Shown here one piece after another: positions 26,545-36,273 of a stretch of 64,000 nt of DNA. Each line of letters starts with the position of its first letter. Positions within the stretch are counted from its first letter, which is position 1. Below the pieces are notes generated by a model. That model was not told the DNA's origin. It saw nothing but the letters and a program-made list of their open reading frames with translations, and made no database searches. The translations under genes were made by a program, and so were the position numbers. This DNA comes from Actinomycetes bacterium (GTDB taxonomy: Bacteria > Actinomycetota > Acidimicrobiia > Acidimicrobiales > RAAP-2): assembly GCA_021782915.1 (NCBI GenBank), contig JAJXUK010000002.1, forward strand, positions 1 through 64,000. The letters are read 5' to 3'.

Positions 26545-27171
26545 ATGATGATCCGCGTGTTGGACATCGCCATCCTGGGACTCCTGATGGAGCGCGATCA
26601 CCACGGCTACGAGATTCGCGCCCAGCTGCGCGACCGTCTCGGGATCTCCGCCAACGTCTCCTTCGGCTCCATCTACCCGGCACTCGCTCGTCTCGAGCGC
26701 CAGGGCAGCGTCGAGGCCGTGGCCACCGAGCCGCGCCTGAGCTCGCTGTCGACCGGCTCGCTGAGCGGCGAGCGCGCCACCCTGCGCAGTCGACGGACCT
26801 CGTCGGGCCTGGGGCGACGTGGGCGCAAGGTCTACCGGATCACCGAGCGCGGGCGCCGCGAGTTCGTCGAGCTGCTGGCGAACCCGGCCACACTGGACGA
26901 CGCGCGCAGCTTCTCGATGCGCGTGGCGCTCGCCAAGTACCTCACACCCAGCCTGCGCGTAGGCCTGCTCGAGCGCCGGCGTGCCGACCTGCTCGAGCGC
27001 CTCGGCGAGCTGCGCGCGAGCGTGGCCAACGCCGAGCTGGACGGCTACGCGCGCAGCGTGATGGAGCACGCCGCGCGCGGCGTCGAGTTGGATCTGGCCT
27101 GGATCGAGGGGCTTCTCTCGAGCGAGCGCTCCGACAACACCCCTCAACAGTTCGTGCGAGACGCGAAGTAA
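26545..27171 (+). CDS. PadR-family transcriptional regulator
   Basis: The frame extends upstream, but the domain starts at the ATG pair at 26545/26548 ([32 protein letters not shown]), giving 208 residues. The winged helix covers about 1-110 with [18 protein letters not shown] and [15 protein letters not shown] poorly conserved Ser/Arg-rich insert (about 65-90) lies in the wing. The C-terminal helical region (about 125-200) is the dimerisation domain. It is 13 bases upstream of ino1, the arrangement found in actinobacteria where this PadR neighbours inositol-phosphate synthase. Likely it regulates itself and ino1 through the palindrome at 26526. Confidence 0.9.
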   Translation: MMIRVLDIAILGLLMERDHHGYEIRAQLRDRLGISANVSFGSIYPALARLERQGSVEAVATEPRLSSLSTGSLSGERATLRSRRTSSGLGRRGRKVYRITERGRREFVELLANPATLDDARSFSMRVALAKYLTPSLRVGLLERRRADLLERLGELRASVANAELDGYARSVMEHAARGVELDLAWIEGLLSSERSDNTPQQFVRDAK

Positions 27172-27184
27172 GGAAAGGAAAGCC

Positions 27185-28282
27185 ATGAAGAACATCCGCG
27201 TAGCGATTGCCGGAGTCGGCAACTGCGCCAGTTCGCTCATTCAGGGCGTCACCTACTACAAGGACGCCAAGGCTGGGGACAACGTCCCGGGCCTGATGCA
27301 CGTGGTCCTGGGCGGGTACCACGTCAGCGACCTGGAGTTCGTCGCCGCCTTCGACGTCGACGCCTCCAAGGTCGGCAACGACCTGGGCAAGGCGATCGAC
27401 GGTGGGCAGAACAACACCATCAAGTTCGCCACCGTGCCCAGCCTGGGCGTGACCGTCCAGCGTGGACCCACCTTGGACGGGCTGAACAAGTACTACCGCG
27501 CCTCCATCGAGGAGTCACCCGCCGAGTCCGTCGACGTCACCCAGGCGCTGCGCGACGCGCGCGCCGACGTGTTGGTGTCCTATCTGCCGGTGGGTTCCGA
27601 AGTCGCCCAGCGCTACTACGCCCAGGCCGCCCTCGACGCGGGGGTCGCCTTCGTGAACGCGATCCCGGTCTTCATCGCCTCGGACCCCGAGTGGGCCCGC
27701 AAGTTCGCCGAGGCCGGTGTGCCGATCATTGGCGACGACATCAAGAGCCAGGTCGGAGCGACCATCGTGCACCGCGTGCTCTCACGGCTCTTCGAGGACC
27801 GCGGCCTCTCTCTGGACCACACGTACCAGCTCAACGTCGGGGGCAACATGGACTTCAAGAACATGCTGGACCGCGAGCGCCTCGAGTCCAAGAAGATCTC
27901 CAAGACCCAGGCCGTCACCAGCCAGCTCGAGCTGAGCCACCTGGGACCCGACGACGTGCACATCGGGCCCAGCGACCACGTGCCGTGGCTGCTGGACCGC
28001 AAGTGGGCCTACATCCGCATGGAGGGTCGCAACTTCGGCGACGTGCCCTTGAACGTCGAGCTCAAGCTCGAGGTGTGGGACTCGCCCAACTCGGCCGGCG
28101 TCATCATCGACGCGGTGCGCTGCGCCAAGGTCGCCCTCGACCGCGGCATCGGCGGGCCGATCATTGGGCCCTCGGCCTACTTCATGAAGTCCCCGCCGGT
28201 GCAGTACCACGACGACGTGGCCCACGACATGGTCGAGTCCTTCGCCAACGACGGCGCGGACAACCCGGTCTGGCCGAGCTAG
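27185..28282 (+). CDS. ino1: Myo-inositol-1-phosphate synthase
   Basis: A 365-residue NAD-dependent enzyme of the short actinobacterial type. It has the Rossmann motif [16 protein letters not shown], the [12 protein letters not shown] block, a central [10 protein letters not shown], and the [25 protein letters not shown] catalytic segment with its lysines. It converts glucose 6-phosphate to inositol 1-phosphate for phosphatidylinositol lipids and, in many actinobacteria, mycothiol. A strong AAGGAAAGGAAAG site precedes the ATG. Cotranscribed with padR; a hairpin follows the stop. Confidence 0.96.
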   Translation: MKNIRVAIAGVGNCASSLIQGVTYYKDAKAGDNVPGLMHVVLGGYHVSDLEFVAAFDVDASKVGNDLGKAIDGGQNNTIKFATVPSLGVTVQRGPTLDGLNKYYRASIEESPAESVDVTQALRDARADVLVSYLPVGSEVAQRYYAQAALDAGVAFVNAIPVFIASDPEWARKFAEAGVPIIGDDIKSQVGATIVHRVLSRLFEDRGLSLDHTYQLNVGGNMDFKNMLDRERLESKKISKTQAVTSQLELSHLGPDDVHIGPSDHVPWLLDRKWAYIRMEGRNFGDVPLNVELKLEVWDSPNSAGVIIDAVRCAKVALDRGIGGPIIGPSAYFMKSPPVQYHDDVAHDMVESFANDGADNPVWPS

Positions 28283-28288
28283 CCCGCC

Positions 28289-28320
28289 CGGGAGCGGGCC
28301 CTCTTCACGGCTCGCTCCCG
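28289..28320. terminator. Bidirectional hairpin between ino1 and the CCA gene
   Basis: CGGGAGCG (28289-28296) pairs with CGCTCCCG (28313-28320), with a further GCC/GGC pairing inside the loop. It sits 7 bases after the ino1 stop and 40 bases beyond the stop of the convergent gene, a sensible place for a shared terminator. T-runs are weak on both strands. Confidence 0.55.
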
Positions 28321-28360
28321 CGCCAGATCGAGGTCCGCCTCAGGTACGTCACGGGCGTGC

Positions 28361-29788
28361 TCAGCCTGAGCCGGTCTCGTCCCACCACTCGCGCAGACGA
28401 CTCGTCGCCTCCTCGGCGCTGATCTCGCCCTCCTCGAGGCGTATCTCCATGAGGAACTCGAGTGCGCGGCCCACGACCGGGCCCGGCGCCAACCCGAGGA
28501 TCGCCATCACCGCCACGCCGTCGAGGGCCGGGCGCAGCCGTGCGAGGTCCTCCTGAGCCCGCAGGGCGAGCACGCGCTCCTCGAGCTCGTCCATGCGCCG
28601 CGCGAAGGTGGTGGCCTTCTTCTGGTTGCGCGTCGTGGCGTCACAGCGCGTCAGCTCATTGAGTCGCTCCAGCAGAGGTCCGGCGTCACGCACGTAGCGC
28701 CGCACCGCCGCGTCGCTCCAGCCGAGCTGGTACGTGTGAAAGCGCAGGTGCAGCTCGACCAGGCGCGTCACGTCGTCGATGACCTCCTGGGAGTACTTCA
28801 GGGCGATCAGGCGCTTGCGGGCCATCTTGGCCCCGACGACGTCGTGGAAGCGGAACGTCACACCCTCCTCCGTGATGGCTCGGGTCGCGGGCTTGCCGAT
28901 GTCGTGCAGCAGCGCCGCCAGGCGCAGCACGAGGTCCGGGGAGGTCCGCTCCACGACGGCGAACGTGTGGGCCAGCACGTCCTTGTGCCGGTGGATCGGG
29001 TCCTGCTCGAGGCGCAGCCCGCTCAGCTCGGGCAGGAACTGGTCAGCCAGCCCGGTGCGCACGAGGAACTCCAAGCCGATGGACGGTCGCGGGCTCACCA
29101 GCAGAAGGTCCAGCTCGCCGCGCACCCGCTCCGCGGAGACGATGGCGAGCTTCTCGACGTTGGCCGCGGCCGCGGCCTCCACGGCGGGGTCGATTCGCAA
29201 ATCGAAGCGCGCGGCGAAGCGCGCGGCGCGCAGCATGCGCAGCGGGTCGTCGCGAAAGAGGCCCCCGGGCTCGGTCGGGGTGCGCAAGATCCGCTCGTGC
29301 AGGTCCGCGAAGCCGCCGAAGTAGTCAAACAGGGTCTGCACACCGGGCGTCTGACGGGCCAGTGCGATGACGTCCAGGGCCATCGCGTTGATGGTGAAGT
29401 CGCGGCGCGACAGGTCCACCTCGAGCGAGTCGCCCCACTCCACGGCCGGCTTGCGCGAGTGGTCTACGTAGGCCTCCGAGCGGAACGTGGTCACCTCGGC
29501 CACGATCCCGCTGTCGATCAGCGTCCCGCCGATGGTCCCGAAGGCTCGGCCCTGCTCCCAGATCGCCCGACACAGCGGGCGCATGATCTGCTCGACCTGC
29601 TCGGGACGGGCCTCCGTGGTGAAGTCGATCTCCTCGATCGGTCCGCTCAGCGTGCCCAGCAGCGCGTCGCGCACCGAGCCGCCCACGGCGTAGAGGCGAT
29701 ATCCCGCCTCGTCGAAGGCCAGCGCCAGCGGGCTCGCGAGGCGCGCGATCTCGCTGAGACGCTCGAGGGCGGAATCGGGTGAGCTCAC
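28361..29788 (-). CDS. pcnA: CCA tRNA nucleotidyltransferase / poly(A) polymerase family
   Basis: A 475-residue class II nucleotidyltransferase starting at a GTG at 29788; the open frame continues upstream but that part overlaps the divergent gene. Motifs: YAVGGSVRDALLG, the catalytic EEIDFTTEARPEQ (DxD variant), RRDFTINAMALD, DDPLRMLRAARFAARF and a C-terminal HD domain (LAALLHDIGKPATR with RFHDVVGAKMARK). It adds CCA to tRNA 3' ends. The position beside the DUF6049 and murJ genes matches Mycobacterium pcnA (Rv3907c). Confidence 0.93.
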   Translation of the reverse strand: MSSPDSALERLSEIARLASPLALAFDEAGYRLYAVGGSVRDALLGTLSGPIEEIDFTTEARPEQVEQIMRPLCRAIWEQGRAFGTIGGTLIDSGIVAEVTTFRSEAYVDHSRKPAVEWGDSLEVDLSRRDFTINAMALDVIALARQTPGVQTLFDYFGGFADLHERILRTPTEPGGLFRDDPLRMLRAARFAARFDLRIDPAVEAAAAANVEKLAIVSAERVRGELDLLLVSPRPSIGLEFLVRTGLADQFLPELSGLRLEQDPIHRHKDVLAHTFAVVERTSPDLVLRLAALLHDIGKPATRAITEEGVTFRFHDVVGAKMARKRLIALKYSQEVIDDVTRLVELHLRFHTYQLGWSDAAVRRYVRDAGPLLERLNELTRCDATTRNQKKATTFARRMDELEERVLALRAQEDLARLRPALDGVAVMAILGLAPGPVVGRALEFLMEIRLEEGEISAEEATSRLREWWDETGSG

Positions 29789-29847
29789 GGCCCCTGTAGG
29801 GTACCGGCTCTCGGTTCGCCGGTGTGGCAACGGTAGCCTGGTGTCAC

Positions 29848-31794
29848 ATGCTCCGGCGACCTTCTTCCTGGTGGCGGGTGCTTGGCGCGGTACTCCTGAG
29901 CCTCGTTGGGTGGTCCGGGTCCCGCGCCGGCGCCGCGAGCGCGAGCGCGTCGCTGAGCGTGCTGCACCAGGACGCCATGGCACAGCTCGACGCGCGCGGG
30001 CGCGCGAGAGTCCAGCTCACGCTGGACTTCGGCGTGCCCACTCGTGCGACACTGGCCCTCGCCCTCTTCCCCCACGCGCTCACCCTCACGGGTCTGGCCC
30101 CGGTGCTCAGCGGCGCGGGCGACACCGCCCGAGCGATTGCCAGCACCGGAACCGTGTCCCTCGCCTGCGCGACACGCTCGGCTCGCTTCACCGTGAGCCT
30201 CACCACGGGCCGAACGAGCCCGGTGCCCGAGCCGTGTCACGCGCGCAGCCTCAACCTTCGACTGGCCTGTCGGGCTGGCGCCTGCGACGGTGTCTATCCC
30301 CTGCGCATCAGCGTGAGAATGAACGGGCTCACGCGCACCGAATGGTCTCTGCTCGCCGTGCGGGCCACGCCCGTCGTGCGCCCGCTCTCGCTCGTGTGGA
30401 TCTCCTCACTCGGCCCCGACGCCTGGGCGCACCCGGTGCGCGCCATCGCGGACCTCAAGGTGCTCAGCCGACAGAACCTGCCACTCGACATCGGGCTCGA
30501 CTACCGAAGCCTGGGCGCGGCCCTCGCCAGCACCTCGGCTGAGGCGAACTCGTGGCGCAGCGCGCTGAATAGCGCGCTGAGCAACCCCCTGCACCGCGCA
30601 CTGAGCGCGCCGCCGGACAACATCGACTTCGGGGGCCTGGCCGCGAACGGGCTGAGCACCCAGGTCGCCCTGCAGTTCAACCTGACCAACAACCTGCTGA
30701 CCGAGGCGACCGGGCGCTACGTTGACTCGCCGATCGTCCTGTCGGGCCAGCCCTCGCTGGCCAGCCTCACGGCCTTGTCCAACATCGGCATCCGCGACGT
30801 CGTGCTGCCCGAGACGGCACTCAGCGTGGCGCCCTCCAGCACGCTCAACTGGGGTGCACCCTTCGGTGTGGCCGGCACCAAGCTCCTGGCCCTGGCCACG
30901 GACGATCCCCTCGCGGCCCTAGCCCAGGACGTGGGCATCGAGCCGGGGCGTCGCGCGGCGATGACACTGGCGCTGCTCGCCTTCTTGCACTTCGAGGCCC
31001 CCAACGCGCCCGCCGGGCGCACGGTCGTGCTCGACGTACCCCTGGCGAGCACCTCGCCGACGTACCTCGGCCAGCTCTTCGCGGGTCTGGCCCGGGACCC
31101 CTTCGCCCACCTCGCGAACCTGACCCCCGCCTTCGACTCGTCCCTGGTGGGAACCAACGGCGCGCCGAGTACGCGCACGCTGGCCAGGGCCGCCGAGCCG
31201 GCCTGGTCCACGCGCAACGTCACGGCCCTTCAGCTTCTCATCGGCTCGCTGAACTCCTACGCCGACGCGGTGGCGTCCAAGAGCGTGGCGCAGTCCCTGC
31301 GCGTGGCGATGGCCAGCGCCGAGATCGTCGGGGCGCCCGCGCAGCGCCAAGCCCTCCTGGACGCCGTGCGCGCGCACCTCAGCACGCAGCTGGACCAGTT
31401 CGCGGTGGATCAGAGCGCGGTCACCCTCGCGGGCGCCGGCACGGCGCTGCCGATCACGCTGCTCTCGCGCGCTCCGTATCCGGTCACCGTCGCGATCCAC
31501 CTGCAAGCACCCGGTCTGGGCTTTCCGGGCGGCTCGACGGTGACCGCGACATTGAGCTCGCCCGCGACCTCGCTGCGCGTGCCCGTGACCAGTCGGGGCG
31601 CCTCCAACGCCACCCTCGTGGTCATCGTGACGACTCCCAACAACCAGGTCGAGCTGGCCCACGCGGCGATCCAGGTGCGCGTGACGGGCGCCTCCGTCGT
31701 CGGCTACCTGCTGAGCGCCGCCTCACTTCTGGTGCTGGGCGCCTGGTGGTGGCGCACGGTGCGCCGACGCCGGCCGGGACGACACGCACGATGA
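29848..31794 (+). CDS. DUF6049-like secreted, membrane-anchored protein
   Basis: A 648-residue protein beginning at ATG 29848 with a signal peptide (LRRPSSWWRVLGAVLLSLVGW, then an Ala-rich cleavage region). It ends with one transmembrane helix (YLLSAASLLVLGAWWW) and a basic cytosolic tip. The large extracytoplasmic region has no catalytic motif I recognise. It resembles the conserved actinobacterial protein encoded upstream of murJ (Rv3909 position), named here from context and architecture. Its stop overlaps the murJ ATG by 4 bases, so a role with lipid II export or cell-wall synthesis is likely. Confidence 0.75.
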   Translation: MLRRPSSWWRVLGAVLLSLVGWSGSRAGAASASASLSVLHQDAMAQLDARGRARVQLTLDFGVPTRATLALALFPHALTLTGLAPVLSGAGDTARAIASTGTVSLACATRSARFTVSLTTGRTSPVPEPCHARSLNLRLACRAGACDGVYPLRISVRMNGLTRTEWSLLAVRATPVVRPLSLVWISSLGPDAWAHPVRAIADLKVLSRQNLPLDIGLDYRSLGAALASTSAEANSWRSALNSALSNPLHRALSAPPDNIDFGGLAANGLSTQVALQFNLTNNLLTEATGRYVDSPIVLSGQPSLASLTALSNIGIRDVVLPETALSVAPSSTLNWGAPFGVAGTKLLALATDDPLAALAQDVGIEPGRRAAMTLALLAFLHFEAPNAPAGRTVVLDVPLASTSPTYLGQLFAGLARDPFAHLANLTPAFDSSLVGTNGAPSTRTLARAAEPAWSTRNVTALQLLIGSLNSYADAVASKSVAQSLRVAMASAEIVGAPAQRQALLDAVRAHLSTQLDQFAVDQSAVTLAGAGTALPITLLSRAPYPVTVAIHLQAPGLGFPGGSTVTATLSSPATSLRVPVTSRGASNATLVVIVTTPNNQVELAHAAIQVRVTGASVVGYLLSAASLLVLGAWWWRTVRRRRPGRHAR

Positions 31795-33380
31795 GCGCGC
31801 ACGGCTCGCGCGTGCTCTCGATGGCCGGTGGAACGCTGGCCTCGCGCCTCACCGGCCTGGTTCGGGTCCTGGTCCTCGCCTGGGTCCTGGGCTTCACTCC
31901 CCTGGCCGACGCGTTCAACCTCGCCAACACGGTGCCGAACATGCTGTTCGACCTCGTCCTGGGTGGCGTGGCCGGCGCGACCTTCATCCCCGTCTTCGTC
32001 GAGCGCCTGGCCCTGCAGGGCGAGCGCCGCGCGTGGCGCTCGATCTCCAGTGTGGTCACCCTCGCCGTGGTGATTCTCGCGCTCGCCACTGCCCTGACGT
32101 GGTTGGGGGCCCCATGGATCATCGACGCGTTCACCTCGCTGAACCATCTCAGCGCCACCGCCGCCACGGTGGCGCCCCAGCGCGCCGTCGCGGTCAACCT
32201 GCTGCGCTGGTTCGCCCCCCAGGTCTTCTTCTACGGCGTCATCGCCCTGGCCACGGCCCTGCTCAACGTGCGACAGCGCTTCGGCGCGCCGGCCTGGGTG
32301 CCCGTGGCGAACAACGTGGTGTGCGTGATCGTGCTGGTCTGGTTCCACCTGGTCGACCCGAATCCCGTGCTGGACACCCTGAACGGCACGCGGTCGCTGC
32401 TGTGGCTCGGCCTGGGCACCACGGCGGGCGTCGCGGTGCAGTTCGCCCTGCTCCTGCCCTCGCTGGCGCGCGCGAACCTCGGGCGCCTCTCGGCGCGCCT
32501 GGACCTCGCCGACCCGGCCGTGGCCTCGGTCGCGCGCTTGGGCAGCTGGACCCTGATGGTGGTGGTGGCCAACCAGGCCTCACTCTTCGTCATCCTCGCC
32601 CTGGCCTTCGGCACCGGCGGGCACGGGCCGGTGAGCGCCTACACCTACGGCTGGTCCTTCATGCAGATGCCCTACGCCGTCGTCGTGGTCTCGGTGCTGG
32701 CCTCACTGACTCCCCAACTGGCGGCCCAGTCCACCGCCGGGGACCTCGAGGGTCTGAGCGACCGCCTGCGCTTCGGGCTGCGCCAGTCACTCGTCATCAT
32801 CCTGCCGGCGACCCTGGTGCTGCTCGTGGTGTCCCAGCCCCTGGTGGCGATCCTGCTGAACCACCTCGACGGCCACGCACCCCTGCTGGCGGGCACCGTC
32901 CTCGCGATGCTGGCCGCCGGGCTGCCCGGCTTCACCGTCTTTCAGGTCGCGGTACGCGGCCTGCAGGCCATGCAGCGCGCCCGGGACGTCTTCTACCTCT
33001 ACGCACTGGAGAACGCGCTGACGATCATCCTCGCCCTGGGCCTCGGGCGTCACAGCATGGGCGCGCTGTGCGCCAGCGTCTCGATCTCCTACACCGGCGC
33101 GGCCATCGTCGCCCTGGGCGCGCTGGCCCGCCTCGACGTGCGCATCGCGGCGGCCCTGTGGTCGGTGCACGTGCGCCGCAGCCTGACGGCCTCGCTGATC
33201 GCCGTCGGGGCCATCGCGGTGGCCCTGGCGGCCTCGAGCGCCTCGCGGGGCACGGGCCTCGTGCTGCGCCTGGGCGTCGCCCTGGTGCTCGGCGCGCTCG
33301 CCTACACCCTGGCCATCGCCCTCGGGGCGCGGCGCCACGCGCGCCTGCACTCCGGAGGTGACAGGCTGGTGCCCAACTAG
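31791..33380 (+). CDS. murJ: Lipid II flippase MurJ
   Basis: A 529-residue polytopic membrane protein with about 14 hydrophobic segments. The start (SRVLSMAGGTLASRLTGLVRVLVLAWVLG) and the NTVPNMLFDLVLGGVAGATFIPVFV block are typical of MurJ/MviN. It moves the lipid-linked peptidoglycan precursor across the membrane. Some mycobacterial MurJ proteins carry a C-terminal kinase-like domain; this one ends after the membrane part. ATG overlaps the upstream stop (ATGA). Confidence 0.94.
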   Translation: MSAHGSRVLSMAGGTLASRLTGLVRVLVLAWVLGFTPLADAFNLANTVPNMLFDLVLGGVAGATFIPVFVERLALQGERRAWRSISSVVTLAVVILALATALTWLGAPWIIDAFTSLNHLSATAATVAPQRAVAVNLLRWFAPQVFFYGVIALATALLNVRQRFGAPAWVPVANNVVCVIVLVWFHLVDPNPVLDTLNGTRSLLWLGLGTTAGVAVQFALLLPSLARANLGRLSARLDLADPAVASVARLGSWTLMVVVANQASLFVILALAFGTGGHGPVSAYTYGWSFMQMPYAVVVVSVLASLTPQLAAQSTAGDLEGLSDRLRFGLRQSLVIILPATLVLLVVSQPLVAILLNHLDGHAPLLAGTVLAMLAAGLPGFTVFQVAVRGLQAMQRARDVFYLYALENALTIILALGLGRHSMGALCASVSISYTGAAIVALGALARLDVRIAAALWSVHVRRSLTASLIAVGAIAVALAASSASRGTGLVLRLGVALVLGALAYTLAIALGARRHARLHSGGDRLVPN

Positions 33381-33388
33381 GAGGAGAC

Positions 33389-34246
33389 ATGGCCCGAGTC
33401 CGCGTCATCACTGACAGCGCCTGCGACCTGCCCGAGGAGCTCGTGCGCGAGTTCGGCATCGACGTCGTCTCGCTCAGCATCCGATTCGGCGACGAGGAGT
33501 TCCTCGATCGCGTCGAACTGAGCCCACACGAGTTCTGGTCCCGCTGCGCAACCTCCAAGGTCCTGCCCGAGACGGCGGCTCCCCCGCCCGGTGCCTTCGT
33601 AGAGGTCTACCAGCGCGCCCGGGACGCCGGCTTCGACGCCGCGGTCGTGATCACCCTCTCCGCCGCGCTGTCGGCCACTAACCAGTCGGCCGCCCTGGCC
33701 GCCGCCCAGGTGCCCGACTTCGACGTCCGCGTGATCGACTCCAAGGCCGTGTCGATGGCGCTCGGCCTGATGGTCCTGGATGCCGCCGAGGCCGCGCGCG
33801 ACGGGGCGGACGCCGATCAGTTGGTGGGCCGCCTCGCGGAGCTCGAGCAGCGCGTCGGCATCTGCGGCACCCTCGACACCCTCGAGCACCTCGTCAAGGG
33901 AGGGCGCGTGGGTGGAGCCAAGGCCCTGATCGGCCAGGTGCTCTCGATCAAGCCCCTGCTCGCTCTCAAAGATGGCGTCGTCGCCGAGGCCGGACGCGCG
34001 CGGACCCGAGCGCGCGCTCTCGCCGCGGTCGGCGACGTGGTGCGGGCCCAGGGACCCCTCGAGCGCTTGGCGGTCGCCCACGGCGACGCCCCCGACGTGG
34101 CCGAGGTCATCGAGCTCGCCCGATCCATTCCCAGCCGGCATCCCCTGATCGTGACCGACGTGGGACCGGTGGTGGGCACCCACGGTGGTCCGCGCATCGT
34201 CGCCTTCTGTTGGATCACCGCCGCGCGCGCACCGCTACATTCGTAG
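33389..34246 (+). CDS. DegV-family fatty-acid-binding protein
   Basis: A 285-residue DegV/FakB-type protein with the signature [35 protein letters not shown], a [16 protein letters not shown] variant of the usual TSQP motif region, and the [29 protein letters not shown] block. FakB proteins present acyl chains to the kinase FakA; no fakA gene is in the window. GGAGGAG within the murJ stop region supports this ATG. Its position between murJ and trxB is not the mycobacterial arrangement. Confidence 0.9.
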   Translation: MARVRVITDSACDLPEELVREFGIDVVSLSIRFGDEEFLDRVELSPHEFWSRCATSKVLPETAAPPPGAFVEVYQRARDAGFDAAVVITLSAALSATNQSAALAAAQVPDFDVRVIDSKAVSMALGLMVLDAAEAARDGADADQLVGRLAELEQRVGICGTLDTLEHLVKGGRVGGAKALIGQVLSIKPLLALKDGVVAEAGRARTRARALAAVGDVVRAQGPLERLAVAHGDAPDVAEVIELARSIPSRHPLIVTDVGPVVGTHGGPRIVAFCWITAARAPLHS

Positions 34247-34248
34247 TC

Positions 34249-34569
34249 GTGGAGACTTCGACCCCACCCCCCGAGAACGAGGACGTCGTCAACAAGGTCC
34301 TCGCCTCGCTGGACCGTGTCCTGGACGTCGTGCACGACAAGGTGCTGCGCCCCATCATCCTCATCGGGCGCATCGTGGCGTTCTCCAGCGTGCTGTTTCT
34401 CGCCGCCGTGGTGCTGGTGAGTGCCCTGGTGATCGGCCTCGTGCGTCTGTTGGACGTCTACGCCTTCGCCGCGCACCCGTGGATCACCGACGTGTTGGTC
34501 GGCGCGCTCTCCCTGACGGTGGGCCTGGTGATCTGGCGCAAGCGTCGGCCGGTGGAACTGAGAAAGTAG
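34249..34569 (+). CDS. Small two-helix membrane protein
   Basis: A 106-residue protein from a GTG at 34249, 2 bases after degV. Residues 1-40 are soluble and probably helical ([28 protein letters not shown]). Two hydrophobic segments follow, [20 protein letters not shown] and [18 protein letters not shown], then a basic end ([10 protein letters not shown]). No family is recognised with certainty; the layout resembles small actinobacterial membrane proteins found near trxB. Function unknown. Confidence 0.7.
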   Translation: METSTPPPENEDVVNKVLASLDRVLDVVHDKVLRPIILIGRIVAFSSVLFLAAVVLVSALVIGLVRLLDVYAFAAHPWITDVLVGALSLTVGLVIWRKRRPVELRK

Positions 34570-34580
34570 ACCGACACATC

Positions 34581-35531
34581 GTGGAACACACGCGCGTACT
34601 CGTCATCGGCTCCGGCCCCGCCGGCCTGACCGCCGCCATCTACAGCGCGCGCGCTCAGCTGAAGCCCATCGTCATCGAGGGCGAGCCCTCCTCGACGACC
34701 GACCAGCCCGGTGGCCAGCTCATGCTCACCACGGAGATCGAGAACTTCCCCGGCTTCCCCGAGGGCCTGGACGGACCGCAGCTGATGGCCAACATGCGCG
34801 CTCAAGCCGAGCGCTTCGGCGCCGACCTGCGCGTGGGCAAGGTCACGCGCCTCGACGTCGCCGAGCGACCGTTTCGGGCGTGGCTCTCTGATGACGTGGA
34901 CGCGAGCATCAGTGCCGACGCGGTGATCCTGGCCACCGGGGCCCAGTCGCTCATGCTCAACGTGCCCGGAGAGGACCGCCTCTTGAGTCACGGCGTGTCC
35001 ACGTGCGCGACGTGCGACGGCTTCTTCTTCCGCGGCCAGGACATCGCGGTCATCGGCGGAGGCGACTCGGCCATCGAGGAGGCCACGTTCCTCACGCGAT
35101 TCGCCACCAGCGTCACGATCGTTCACCGACGTGACGCCCTGCGCGCCTCGAAGATCATGCAGCAACGAGCCTTCGACAACCCCAAGATCCGCTTCGCCTG
35201 GAACACTCGCGTTCTCGAGGTGCTCGGCGAGGAGAAGGTCACGGGACTGCGCGTGGCGGACTCGCTAAGCGGCGAGGAGCGGACCCTGCCGGTCACCGGC
35301 GTCTTCATCGCCATCGGGCACATCCCCAACACCCGCCTGGTCGCCGGGACGGCCGAGCTGGACGAGAACGGCTACGTGCGAACGGGTCCGGGCTCCTACA
35401 CGAACATCGACGGGCTCTTCGCCGCCGGGGACGTCCAGGACCACGTCTACCGCCAGGCCATCACGGCGGCTGGCTCCGGCTGCACCGCGGCCATCGACGC
35501 CGAGCGCTGGCTCGAGGCACGAGGCTCCTAG
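34581..35531 (+). CDS. trxB: Thioredoxin reductase
   Basis: A 316-residue NADPH-dependent flavoprotein starting at GTG 34581, because the FAD motif [16 protein letters not shown] must be near the N-terminus. The redox-active centre is CATC in [13 protein letters not shown]. The NADPH motif is [12 protein letters not shown] with [10 protein letters not shown], and the second FAD motif is [16 protein letters not shown]. It reduces thioredoxin, encoded 740 bases downstream but now separated by an insertion-sequence remnant. Confidence 0.96.
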   Translation: MEHTRVLVIGSGPAGLTAAIYSARAQLKPIVIEGEPSSTTDQPGGQLMLTTEIENFPGFPEGLDGPQLMANMRAQAERFGADLRVGKVTRLDVAERPFRAWLSDDVDASISADAVILATGAQSLMLNVPGEDRLLSHGVSTCATCDGFFFRGQDIAVIGGGDSAIEEATFLTRFATSVTIVHRRDALRASKIMQQRAFDNPKIRFAWNTRVLEVLGEEKVTGLRVADSLSGEERTLPVTGVFIAIGHIPNTRLVAGTAELDENGYVRTGPGSYTNIDGLFAAGDVQDHVYRQAITAAGSGCTAAIDAERWLEARGS

Positions 35532-35532
35532 C

Positions 35533-35567
35533 CACTCGCTGAGGGGCTGTGTCCCATTTGGCGAGTG
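35533..35567 (+). terminator. Possible trxB terminator hairpin
   Basis: CACTCGC (35533-35539) and GCGAGTG (35561-35567) are perfect complements 1 base after the trxB stop, with a 21-base loop. The right arm overlaps the inner end of the insertion-sequence inverted repeat, so the pairing may be fortuitous. Confidence 0.35.
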
Positions 35568-36232
35568 CGTCGGGGGGCACGACCGGCACCATCACGTCGT
35601 GGCCTATTCAAGTGATCTGACCGACGCCCAGTGGAACCTCCTCGAACCCTTGCTCGCAACTTCCTCCAAGCGAGGGCCGAAACACGGCGATGACTTGCGC
35701 CACGTCGTCGATGCGATGCTCTACAGTTCGCACACTGGGTGCCAGTGGCGTTTCCTGCCCGACCAGTTCGGCCCCTGGACGAGGGTGTGGTCCCAGTTTC
35801 GCCGGTGGTCGAGGAACGTGACGTGGGCCCGGGTGCTCGCCTCATTGCACGCGTCGTCACGCACCGCCCTTGCTCGACGAGACGCGCAGCCCTCGATGGT
35901 GGTCATCGACATCCACCTCCACGAGGAGCATCGAACGGAGGGGCCACCTTCCACAACCAGGGTGGTCCCTATGGCCGAACCAACGGGGCCAAGCGAATCG
36001 TCTGCGTGGACGTCACCGGTCTGCCACTCTGCGTGAGAGTTGTCCCCGCCTCGACGTCCGAGGCACGGGCCGTCGAACTCATACTCGCAGACCTCTCGCG
36101 CATGGGGTCTGACGAACGCCTCGAACTCGTGCTAGTGGACCGCGGGACCGCGCAGTCAGCCGGTGAGTAAGCCCCGCTGAGCCACATGGTTCAGTTGGTC
36201 AAGGCGAACCGGTGGGTCCAAATTGGACACAC
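35547..36232 (+). mobile_element. IS5-family insertion sequence remnant
   Basis: A decayed element of about 686 bp bounded by imperfect inverted repeats: CTGTGTCCCATTTGG (35547-35561) and, on the other strand, GTGTGTCCAATTTGG (36218-36232), 13 of 15 identical. Intact IS5-family elements of this type are usually about 850 bp, so an internal deletion has removed part of the transposase. No clear target duplication is visible. It lies between trxB and trxA, which normally sit next to each other. Confidence 0.75.
35599..36170 (+). pseudogene. IS5-family transposase, frameshifted and truncated
   Basis: The first frame (from GTG 35599) encodes the DUF4096-type N-terminus: LTDAQWNLLEPLLATS, DAMLYSSHTGCQWRFLPDQFGPW, and the first catalytic Asp in MVVIDIH. 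Around 35,910-35,930 the reading shifts to another frame. There GGATFHNQGGPYGRTNGAKRIVCVD, the VVPASTSEARAVELIL block and the second Asp (LVLVDRG) can be read until the stop at 36170. The C-terminal third containing the catalytic Glu is missing. It cannot make an active transposase. Confidence 0.85.
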
Positions 36233-36273
36233 GCTGTAAGGTGGTCGCACTTGTCACCGAGCGGGAGGACCCG

